The notes beneath the pieces were generated by a model. That model had not been told where the DNA came from, searched no databases, and saw nothing but the letters and a program-made list of their open reading frames with translations. The position numbers and the translations under genes are program-made. 64,000 bases of DNA from Bradysia coprophila (taxonomy: Eukaryota > Arthropoda > Insecta > Diptera > Sciaridae). Shown piece after piece: positions 27,116 to 37,100 of this stretch (its first letter is position 1; each line of letters starts with the position of its first letter). The stretch lies in the NCBI RefSeq assembly GCF_014529535.1, contig NW_023503307.1, positions 5,022,599 to 5,086,598 on the forward strand, written 5' to 3'.

Positions 27116-27870
27116 ATTGAACGGCAGACAAATCTTCAATTGCCACGCACATGTCACCCCACATGTCTGTTTACAATCCATATAGAGATAGCAGTCTTCA
27201 AAGTGCACCAGCGGTCCCAAGTTACCAAGGATGTGTACATAATTCTCACTGTTATTTGATTTCCCCACAGTTTAGCCATTAGCATAGCCACAAGAGATGT
27301 TAACTAAGGAAGAAAATTATACTTCGCATTAAAGTGGCACGAAAACATTTTTTTCTTCAACTTACGGCTTGCGAAAAGCAAACATACCGCCGATTCATTG
27401 GTGGTCAGCGTCACCGATGTTTTTTTCATGTCCTGCTGAACCCTTTGAACGGAATGCATGAGACGTGCAGTGTTCAACAGACCATCCATAGCTTGACGTA
27501 ATTTACGCATAGACGGTCTCAGTTCGGAAGCCCAGTCTGTTGTCAATGATAAATCAAGTCCGTCAGTGAATTCTTGACTTTGCGTGTCACGTCGCCAACA
27601 GCTTGAGTCAATGCTAGGTTCTACTTATATTTCCAGTTTTCGTCAGCGGTATTTCACTTGAAGTCTCCGTAGTCGTTGAGATATGGGAATGTTGTGCGTC
27701 GGATGTGCATAGTGAATTTGGTTGACTAGTCACTACATCCTATCGCGAAATTATTCGTGTTTCAGTTAGCTACTCTGGTTTGTCAAGTGAATGCGACTTA
27801 CTGGTGGAAGGTTGTTGAAACCTCGTTTGATTGACTGCTTCGGTTGACGAAGACGAACGGCTTACTACCC
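27116..27870 (-). pseudogene. INPP4 fragment, duplicated from the gene at 62.9-63.7 kb
   Basis: Matches 62895-63672 of the INPP4 gene, including parts of three exons and both introns, in the same orientation. A base missing in the LVHFEG-equivalent (near 27199), a missing segment around 27568, and other changes break the reading frame. Retained introns show that it was copied as DNA rather than through mRNA. It joins the CPSF73 relic directly, separated by about 8 bp of unmatched sequence. Confidence 0.9.
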
Positions 27871-28020
27871 TCGATCAAAAACCAAAAACAATTCTGGACT
27901 TATCTTGATTTACAGCCTTGCATTCGACTCGACTGAGTCATCTTCATAGCTAGAAACAGTGTCGTCTTTAGCTTTTGGGCTAATTGGAAAAATTGACGCC
28001 AATTTGTTAAAGATTTATTC

Positions 28021-28854
28021 GCTACAATCACAGTCACTAAATGGCAATATTTTTTCGGACAAAATTTGATTTTCGTTTCTTATCACAGATTGTTGAATGA
28101 CTTGTGTAATCGTAAACATTGAAAACGTCAAACTTGACTAAACATATGATCGACGGATTCAATAGATGGTTTAGTTCACTTTTTGATGTGTATTGTCAGA
28201 CTTTGAGCTAATGATGGTCTCACTTTTTTGTCTCTCATTTTCTTCTTGATGAGATTGTAGAATACTAGAGAGACGTGCTTTGCGTCCTTTTTGAAATTAA
28301 CCTTGTGGCATTCGTTCAGGATTATGTGGTTCGCTTCATGTATCTTCAATAGACCTCTGGCTCGAACCATTTTCAAAACTTTCACCGTAATGAAGTCGAA
28401 TTCGTGATTTGTTGCCGTCACATGTGCTACCCGGGCCGTTTTTGTTGGTTTCTTTGCTCGGTTGGCCACATCCTTTTCGTGCTGAGAGCAACGTTCACAC
28501 AAAGGTCGTGACGTCTCACCATGGTACGTCCTTCCGCACTGTTTGCAACGAATGGAGTGTTTGCCGATGTCCAATTTCTCTTGAAATTTAAATTGAAACC
28601 GGATTTTTGGTCCACGTACGTGGATGCTCTAAATAGGGTACTGAAACTTGACAATGCTCCATACAAAATTTTGCACTGTAAAAAGAGTGGGGATAAAATT
28701 TCATTCAAAAAGTACTCTATTTGGCAGCTGTCATTAATAGCACTTTCGCTTGAAGTGCGTTGATGAAAAGGAAAACACTCCAGACTCCAGTGAAAAGTAA
28801 AAAATTAAATTTTGTCCGACAAAATATTGTCATTTGGTGACTGTGATTGTAGCA
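28021..28854 (-). mobile_element. Penelope-like retroelement fragment (GIY-YIG end) with inverted terminal repeats
   Basis: The minus frame 28176-28574 encodes CKQCGRTYHGETSRPLCER followed by a conserved HEANHIILNE helix, the CxxC plus GIY-YIG-like nuclease pattern found at the C-terminus of Penelope-like elements; a further stretch upstream (to about 28708) reads in another frame, so the ORF is broken. Inverted repeats of about 50 bp bound it: 28021-28071 and 28801-28854 share GCTACAATCACAGTCAC and CGGACAAAATTT. Penelope elements can carry inverted terminal repeats. The reverse transcriptase domain is missing, so this is a dead fragment. Confidence 0.65.
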
Positions 28855-28962
28855 ATTATTAGCGTAAGTTACGAAGCTGTTTAAGTTTAAACCTAAGCAA
28901 TTCATTGTTGTCTTTATTATCGAATTTCTAAACAAATTCTTTCTCGAATCATAATAGCTCAT

Positions 28963-29823
28963 TATGTCACTTAAAATCAATGGGGTTGAGGTATCTATAA
29001 ACAATGTAGAAGAAATAGACGCCGTACGGGGATTGCTTGAGTCAAAAGGTTCAGAATCGTTGGAAATGTGGCATCGGGGAATCTGGCACACGCATCATAG
29101 TATGCGTCCTTTTACGACATGTAATGAGAAGTCATGATTGTGCCAAATTCGCCGCCTATAGGTGAATCTGGCACACCATCAATTTGTATGGTGTGCCAGA
29201 TTACCCGTCCCCCGAAATGTACGTAATCTTATTTAGGAGGTTGCATCATCATAAATCAAAATTAATTTACAGAAGGTGATGTTGAACTATCGTTTCGAGA
29301 CCTTTCTGGAAAATGCAAAACATTTTTCAGATTTGACGACCTGACATTATCCAATTTAGTGAAAAGTGCTGGGGGGCCGCTTCTTTTGCGATCAAAGTTT
29401 ATTTTTTGCAAAACTTTGGTATACTTATCCAGTCACACGCCGCTCGAACTGCATTCACATATGTTCTTGCGAACGCTTCCAATAGAGGAGGAGATCTAGG
29501 AAGACTTTACCGAGAAGCAGAACTGTAATATTTGTTTTCTTTTCTATCGTTTTTCCTAAGTTGAATGATTCATTTTCCTTAGCCTACATGAAAACATTTA
29601 TGAAGCCTGTGAAGAAGACGAACGAATTGAGTTCATTGAAAAGATGAAAGAATTAAACAAATTAATTTGGGAATGTGATCCTGAAATTGTGCGATATGCA
29701 CTTCCGAATTGTGGTGTGGTATTGGAAGAGACTAGATTACGCAAAGAAAAAAATGTTTACGGTGAAACGTATACCATAAAGTTTTACGCACGAAAAATGA
29801 AAAAGAACAACGCAAACAAGTAA
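28963..29823 (+). CDS. unrecognised small spliced gene
   Basis: An ATG at 28963 opens MSLKINGVEVSINNVEEI and stays open past 29060. Then 29273-29358, 29433-29524 and 29583-29823 join in consistent frame across two short introns (74 and 58 bp, GTGAAA...CAG and GTAATA...TTAG), ending KKNNANK and TAA. The predicted C-terminal part (about 140 aa) is rich in Glu/Lys helices (EACEEDERIEFIEKMKELNK) and I do not recognise it. The link from the first exon is uncertain because a MITE-like insertion at about 29064-29216 sits where its donor should be; a donor at 29093 would keep the frame. It may be disabled by that insertion. Confidence 0.5.
29064..29216. repeat. MITE-like insertion with AATCTGGCACAC inverted ends
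   Basis: GGGGAATCTGGCACAC near the left end and GTGTGCCAGATTACCCGTCCCC at the right are inverted complements, and an internal GTGAATCTGGCACACCATC copy pairs with the right end. GAAATGT occurs on both sides (about 29055 and 29215), a possible target duplication. It lies just after the first coding stretch of the small gene at 28963. Confidence 0.6.
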
Positions 29824-29829
29824 ATCAAT

Positions 29830-30762
29830 TACAGTGAGGTAGGTCTACAATAAAACAGTGAAATTGGCATGACTTAATCGTTAATTAATTAAACATACTT
29901 CAAGTTGACACTTATTTCACACAATTCCATCAACACTTTCCACGTCCCAGCGACATTTAAACAAAGGTTCTAGTCTAAATTACACGAATCTGTGAATATA
30001 ATAGCAATGGAGTCCAGCTATACGCCACGCCACTTGTGTCACTTGCTTGTGCTAAGGCACTGAGTGATAAGAAATACGAACAACAGAATCAGTGGATTCT
30101 TTCATGGGTGTCGGTTAAGGCATGCCACAGATCATGTTTTAGGTAACCTGATTCTAACGAAAATGTGATCTAACTAAAAAATCAAATCTAAGTCAGCATG
30201 AATGATTTGTTTTGATGTGATTTAAAATAAGGAAACAGAACACAGGTCGTATCTGTCTCATAGGTCGGGTCGAGTTGGCCAATAAATTGAAAAAGAATTG
30301 ACAGTCAGTGTCATAGTTTTTCTTGACCGACATACTTACAAATCGTCTCCCAACAGATTTTTATTTTTTATTTTTGGAAATTCGGAATGAGTTTCGATAT
30401 TCAGGTAAAGTTGTTTATTGGCACGAAAATAATTACAGGAAATTAAAAGTATAGTCTTCCGCGGATTGTAGGCGTAAGGCTCGCTGCAATGATGACCTTT
30501 AAAATTAAAATCGACAGCGACGACTCGACAACGACGACCAACAGTTTGCTGCAATGATGACCTTCAGGCTTTTCTAGCCGCGTACTTATTTGTGCATCAC
30601 CTGAATTTAGTCAATTATATTTATTAACACTTTTAAAGAAGTTTGTAAACTTACACTACAATTATACAGTTTGTTAACTTGAAATTTGGAAAATTTAGTT
30701 GAATCGAAGAACAAAAAACAGCTGGACGGATAAGGTATAGTTGTCAATTGTGATTTTTGTTT
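29830..30762. other. spacer with no recognised gene
   Basis: Lies between the stops of the 29-kb gene and the hAT transposase. It has two copies of GCTGCAATGATGACCTT (about 30484 and 30550) 66 bp apart. I looked here for the hAT terminal inverted repeat and did not find a convincing match to the other side. Confidence 0.5.
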
Positions 30763-33189
30763 TCACCGTTGGTTCTTCTGTCGCCTAGTGCACAAAAACG
30801 AGCGAAATTTCAAACAAAAAATTATGAAAACGGAAAACAGCAAATTACCTGCAAGAGGCAGAAGCTTTCGTTCTTTAAGCCAACTTTTCAAGCACATACA
30901 GGCACTGATCGTTTTCGGATGCAAAGAACACCTGGTTGAAGTGACCAAGTGTGTACCCATTGAAAAATCACGTTCGACTGGGACACTACTGCCTTGAATT
31001 GCAAGATAATCCTGAGCCATTCTGCTTAGTTTTGGGAACTCGTCCTTTTGAGAACGCCAATAATCAAGAACGTCGACTTTCGTATTCGACAATGGATGAT
31101 TCAGATACTTTTGAAATTCTTTCGGCTCTCGACTCGACTTGCGTTTGAACATATGCGAAAAAAACTCATCCGGTTCACTCTCATTGCCATTATCAACAGT
31201 ATCGCAAGCTTCGCTTCCGTAATTATTTTCGAGTACTTCACATATAGCCTTCTGGATGTCTTTGATATGACCTTTGGAATATCCGTGTTCTTTAAAGTAG
31301 TTTAGCTTTAGTGCAGGATTTAAGAACACAGCAATGTAAATGGTTTTGCACTCGGATAATTGAAATTCATCTTGGTATTTCTTCAACTTAAGCAATCCAG
31401 CGTTTGCAGCAGAAGCCAAGGGGCCGGGATTTTCACGAATAAATGATTCGACAGATTGCACTATCCACTCGAACGTTGGAAGATAAGCAGATATCGTCGG
31501 ATGGCGTTCCATACTCATGAATTTCGTTGATCGACGAAACTTCTTGAGAAGAGACCGTAAAGTATTTAATTCAGACCACTCTCCACTTGTTATTGAAAGA
31601 TTTTTCAATTTCTTTTCTTTGGAGCACATGACATCAATTGGAGCTTTAAGGTATATAGCCCTCTCAATCATATCGAACGTCGAGTCCCATCTTGTACCGA
31701 CATCGATAACAGGAACAAGATATTTCTGCTCATACAATTCACAGATTTTCTTGAGCTTTTCTCGCATTTGTGGACTTTTTCTCAATTTCTTTATTAACTC
31801 ACGAAGTTTCGGAACAGTAGGACACTCATCCTCGACTACGTTGTCAGCATGATCTTCGTTATCTTCATCCGAATTTTCTGCACAAGCCATCTTAGCAATT
31901 TCTTCATCCTTAAATAGTTACGTTAATAAATATGATCAAATCAAACTTCATTGCATCCAACGTTATACCTCTAAATCATCTAGGTATTGAGAGTGATCAA
32001 CATCATCGTTCAGCGGAATTTTCAGTTCAGATAAAATGTCCTGAACAGCTAAGTTTAACACATGAGGTAAGCAACGAATACGATTGTGTGACTTAGACAA
32101 ATTAGTGCCCGCATCGATTGAATGTTTTCTCAGGTAGTCCATAAATGTGTCATTTGAAGACACATTGTCCATAGTGACTGCAGATACTTTCGACAAGGGG
32201 ATCTCAAAACGCTTCAAGCAATCGACGAAAATTTTGCATAAATTTTTACCAGCATGATCACCTTCGATAAATGAAAAGTCTACGACAACTGATTCGTAGG
32301 TCCAATCATCGTTTATCCAGTGTGCTCTTATATCCATGAAAGGCAATACATTTTTGGAGGTCCAGGCATCCACTGTAAACGCAAATTTACTTGACACCTT
32401 ACTGAGACGTATCTTCGTTTCTGCTACACATTCTTCAAACTTTTTCATAATGTCACGCTTCACAGTTTGAGCGGAGAAATGCTTTGCCTCTGGATTTAAG
32501 CTTTTTAGAAGTTCCACAAAATCTTCTTGTTGACATTCACAAAAAGGCTGATCAGAATTTATAATCCACTTGATTAACGATTCCCGATAACGCTCTTGGG
32601 AGAACACCTACATTTTTTTATGATTTCAATAAGTTTTGGCTTTACCTTGATGGAAATTACTTACGAATTTTTCCTGGGCTTTTTCACCACCAACCGAGTA
32701 TATATCTGAATGATCCCCCTTCAAATGTCTGATTAAATTTCCAGTGCTGGCGTTGCTCTTGCCTCCTAACCTAATAGGCCTATCAAGAATTCGTTGTTAC
32801 AATACCAGATGACTTTAGCATAATTGAAAGCTTTACTTCTTGTTACAATAATTGCAGAATGCAAATTCAGCATTTTCTTTCTGTAGAAACTTGATTGTGA
32901 AATGTTTCCATATTAGGCTAGTTCTCTTTCTTTTTTTTGACGGGCCAGCATTTTCATCATTGAGCTGATTTTGACCATTTTCTTCTTCATTTTCTAGAAT
33001 ATTTTCTTCTATATTCTCTTCATTTCTCTGATCTCGACTATCTTCCTGTGGTCGTAGTGTTTCTTTTTTTTGAAAACTCGAACCGATATGAGCTCTCTTC
33101 ATAATGGCTTTTTTATGTACACAAGAACGAAAAATTATGTGACCTGAGTAAAGACTCGCGATATAATGAATTTGAATCGAAGAGTGCAC
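30763..33189 (-). CDS. hAT-superfamily transposase (BED finger, hAT dimerisation domain), four exons
   Basis: Exons 32837-33189, 32665-32770, 31969-32607 and 30763-31908, with introns of 57-66 bp, join in frame to about 747 aa without a stop (a Met 30 codons in, MKRAHIG, may be the true start). Order: acidic, basic N-terminus; BED-type zinc finger split by intron 1 (CNYCNKK then NLIRHLKGDH); RNase-H-like core with Asp in FAFTVDAWTS and AVTMDN; CLPHVLNLAVQD; and the C-terminal hAT dimerisation region with the catalytic-type Glu in SSVPVERDFS. Such proteins cut and paste hAT elements, and many animals also carry domesticated versions. I found no clear terminal repeats, so whether this is an active transposon or a captured gene is open. 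Confidence 0.85.
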
Positions 33190-33325
33190 GGGTATAAATT
33201 CTGATCAAGACACACTAGATTTGTATATCTTAATTCAATTCTAAGTGTATCAATCAAATCGGGTTCACAGGTTAACAAAACCTGCGGCAAGCCTTAGTGT
33301 CGGTGAATTATATTTATGTTCTAGA

Positions 33326-33667
33326 ATGGTCAATGAGTTTAACAAAGCCAAAAATACGAATCAAATTCGTAAGCTGTTGAATCTCTTGGGAAATGATTTT
33401 GTTTTGACAGTAAATTTTGGTAACACTCATGGTACATATGTGATTAATCGTCAATCGCCGAATCGACAGATCTGGTTGAGCTCACCAACTAGCGGACCAA
33501 AGCGATATGATTTTGTGCCATCGAATGCCATCAAAGATGCTAGCGAAGGCTATTGGCTGTACAAGCACGATGGTATTACGTTGCACGAACTGCTCCAAAA
33601 GGAGATTCGATTGATCGTTAAACGAGAGGTGGAATTTTTGAATCTTCCGAATGGCCGCAGGACTTAG
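33326..33667 (+). pseudogene. 5'-truncated second frataxin copy with a new N-terminus
   Basis: From about 33405 the sequence is frataxin exon 2 (VLTVNFGNTHGTYVINRQ to the same stop). The acceptor site and all of exon 1 are missing, so the targeting peptide and the first acidic helix, which carries part of the iron and partner surface, are absent. Upstream is unrelated sequence that happens to stay in frame: a stop at 33242, an open stretch from 33245, and an ATG at 33326 that would add 26-27 new residues (MVNEFNKAKN...). The frataxin part is undamaged and keeps two codons (Ala-Ile) absent from the full copy. Either a pseudogene or a young chimeric gene; its stop is 89 bp from the convergent CPSF73 stop. 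Confidence 0.8.
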
Positions 33668-34361
33668 CGCATTTTCTACTGACAAATTGTTTTCGTTGTC
33701 GATTTCGATTCTGTATTTATTTTCTATTAAAAGAAGGGAGACAAGTTGATGTTTCTTTATGTTTGAACTAATGTCTGGTGCAATTTATTCACAGCTGCTG
33801 ATACCATTTGTTTCAGGTTGTCATCATCCGGACAGGTAACTTGCTGCAGAAAAAAATTTAGAATTTCAACTCGATGATTAACACAACGTTAACCTTATAA
33901 AATGATCTTACCAGGCTAGACAAATTGATTTGAGCTTCTTTCTCATTCACCGACACCGTCAGGGTGTCACCCTTAAACATCTTCGGAACGGAATTCTCGC
34001 CGAAAATGTCCTGCAACGCTTCAATCAAACATTCTTTGAAGTGATCGGTAGTCCCTTTAACTGTTCCCGTTGATTTGATGGTGTTACCCACCAATTCGGT
34101 TTGCATTAGGCTCGCTAGCACCGTATCGGCATACATGTCACTCAACGGTGTTGCTTGCCATTCCATGATCAGTATTTTACCATCGACTGTCAGTTCAATG
34201 CAGTTGAACACCTTGAATTTAGTGTCTACGTCGAGAATCTCTACAGTACCGGGACCGCCAATACGTTCGAGAAGTGTTTTCAGACCACCAACTGTTCCGG
34301 AAAAAGCGATGCTCTGACGCTGGGTTACAACTGACATGCTCATGTCGGTGTATTCTGAAAG
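33405..34361. repeat. segmental duplication, right copy
   Basis: Partner of 26165-27107. Here the CPSF73 side runs on into the intact gene while the frataxin side is cut off at exon 2, the reverse of the left copy. That reciprocal truncation is what a tandem duplication with one break in frataxin and one in CPSF73 would leave. Confidence 0.9.
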
Positions 34362-36225
34362 AGTGAATGGGAAAAACATTAGGATAACGGAGTTCCACCA
34401 TGCAGGCATTTCCATTCGATTTCATTACTTGATAGATCGGATGCAGCCAGGATGTGATATTTGAAATCGCGTTTCACTAAAACACCGGACAATTTGTCTC
34501 CAGATTCCGGTCGCTTAACAGCTAAACTTCCCATAACTTTGGCCGTTTTCTCACCCCTAAAATACAGTTCAACGCTGTGCGTGTTTCGTGGATTATGGAA
34601 TGTGATGTTGGCATTTTTGTCCGACTCATATTCCCGCTGCAAGGCTGACTTTAAACGTAACATTTCATTCTGTTCACCATGCACGAGCACAACATGTTCC
34701 GGTTTCAGCAAGCGAATAAATTCACTCGTCTGTTGGTAGTCGGTGTGCGCCGAAAAGGATATATAGTCGACGGACATGTTTAGAGGTAGCTTCGTTCCGG
34801 ACATTGTGGTTATCTCTTCCGGTTCGGATAGAATCGTTTTCGCCAATGTACCTTCCACACAGTAGCCAGCAATGATTACGCCATTCTTAGCTTCTGTGCA
34901 CCATGTCTCAAATAGTTCACGAGATAAACCGCTCTGCATCATACCAGGTGATGCCATCACAACACACGGTCCAATGTCTTCGAAATGATCAATGCCCTGG
35001 AATATGTTTTGAAATTTTTAATAATCACTGCGAACATGAACCACACTCTCTGTTTCTCCCTACCTTCAGATTGGATATGTGCCGGAAAACGAATGGATTA
35101 TTGACGGCAATTTGTCGGCGAATTTTATCGTTCATTGCATTGATGTAAGTCTGATACACAGCCATACATTTCTTTGCCAGCGACGATGCATAATAAATTG
35201 GAATTTCTTGCAATTCCGGCGTCTGACTCCAAAACTCGTCCAGTATCAGCAACAGTTCCTGAGCTCTGCCCAACGCAAATACTGGAATCAAGCAACGGCC
35301 GCCTTGTTGCACGATTTTCTGCACCAGCGACGTAAATCGACTTTCTCGGTCTTCGCGTTTTTCATGGATGTGCGTACCATACGTTGATTCGGTGATCAAT
35401 ACATCGGGTTTCATGGTCGGAATCTCTGCTGCCATCAAATGTCGATCTTCTTGTCGCGAAAAATCACCGGTGTACAATATTTTGACACCGGCAATTTCGA
35501 TCATAAACATTGCCGCGCCTAAAACATGGCCAGCATTGTAGGCCCAAAATTTAACGCCCATCACGTCACGTTCTTCGTGGAAATTGATTGTTTCAATTTT
35601 CTCCATACTCGCTTCCAGGTCAGCTTCGGTGTACAACATTTGTTCCGTCGATATATTGCTGACTTTAATGTAATCCGACAACATCCATCGATAAATGGCT
35701 TTCGTTGCATGTGTCATGAAACAGCGTCCCTTGAAACTTGTCTTTTGTAAAAACCACGGAAGTGCACCGCAATGATCAAGATGGAAACTGATGCAAAAAG
35801 GACGATGGTTAAATAAGGTGAACGAAAAAATGGGTGCACCAGTTGTGCGACTTACTGTGAGATAAATAATAAGTCAACTTCGTCCGCTTCAATTAAATCA
35901 ACAAATGGCAAAGCATCCATTCCGGATAGACCGGGATGTATTCCACAGTCGAGCTGTGAATTAATTCAAGGAATTGATGGTAAACGTAACACCGTTAGAG
36001 TCAACCGGTTTCTCATTCAAATTACCATAATATTCTTCCCCTTAAACTCAAGCATTATACAAGATCGTCCGACTTCTTGTCCAGCTCCGCTGCAATATAA
36101 ACAATTTCAGTAATTCAAATCGTATTGATGTTAACCTAAAAATATATTTGTTACAGTGGACGTATCAGCAATAAATCACTTTCCTCAGCCGGAATTTGAC
36201 TTTCTGGTTTCCGTTTCGATGCCAT
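33757..36225 (-). CDS. Cpsf73: CPSF73 (CPSF3), pre-mRNA 3'-end endonuclease, complete
   Basis: The metal-dependent endonuclease that cuts pre-mRNA (and histone mRNA) before polyadenylation. Exons 36155-36225, 36026-36089, 35856-35953, 35064-35787, 34429-34996, 33912-34354 and 33757-33843 join in frame to 684 aa, the length of the human protein. Metallo-beta-lactamase motif HFHLDH spans exons 3-4; [23 protein letters not shown] and LITESTYG follow; the beta-CASP domain has [17 protein letters not shown] and [20 protein letters not shown]. The C-terminal dimer domain ends LVQT. AATAAA on the minus strand (33716-33721) lies inside the frataxin copy's 3' flank, so the two convergent transcripts overlap. 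Confidence 0.97.
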
Positions 36226-36993
36226 GTTTGTGAGGTTGAGTAAATTCTATTTTCTAAGTTACACTTTCTCAATAAATAATTGGAAAATTCAGATGCCGCA
36301 TTAAATGTTGAAGTTTTCAAACAACAAAATAAAATTACTGTCAGCTGTCAGTAGAGAGCTGTTGAAAGTGCGCGATTTTTGTCAACATGTTTTGAAATTA
36401 TGTGTGGTAGGTTGAAAAGGTGCTTCTATTTCGATTTTCTTTCCTGTCTGATGGAAAAATATACAAAATGAGACCAACACAAAGAAAATCGAAAAATAAA
36501 TCAAGAAAAATCATTGTCTCTCTTTTCGGAGTAATTTTTTTCAGCATTATCACAACTTTTCACCTTCAGCAGCTATAGCTGACTCCAATTTTATTAAGAT
36601 AACGTACTCTTTGTAACAACTCAATGTAAACAAAGCAATTTGATTAAATCGATTCAAGTCGAGTAAAGGTAAGTGTAAGAAGCTTTTGCACGGCTAAACG
36701 GCATGGTTATGTGTTCCAACAAAAGCGAATTTTTGTGACCAGAGCGAGGACTTCGCCCGAGTGGGAATTTTCTATTTTCTTTCAAAGGTGAACACAACGT
36801 TTTTGAAATGTGCGAGGAGTGATTAACCGTTTTTGGCCACATCAATTTGTTACAACATTTTTCAAAACAAAAACACTGGTGACAGTTAGGTGAAGAAAAT
36901 GTGTATTTTCTTCCCTGTCAAAACAATAGAGTAGTAAAAGATAATTTCTTACCCGACCTGTCATCAGACAAAGCGTCAACAAAAATCATTTTC
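36226..36993. other. CPSF73 upstream region, no gene seen
   Basis: Should contain the CPSF73 promoter (minus strand). AT-rich, with no known domain in its short open frames and no clear TATA motif at a fixed spacing that I could defend. Confidence 0.5.
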
Positions 36994-37100
36994 TACAGTC
37001 GAAGGCAGTCAATTTTCAGCATAAATTTGCTTCAGCTGTTTTTCAACTGATTCACACATACAATCAAAACTGGTTTTCCTTGTTCATACGGTCGAAGCTT

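Noticed and set aside
30255-30275. GGTCGGGTCGAGTTGGCC as a hAT terminal repeat
   Set aside because: No inverted counterpart could be found beyond the transposase start at 33.2-33.4 kb.
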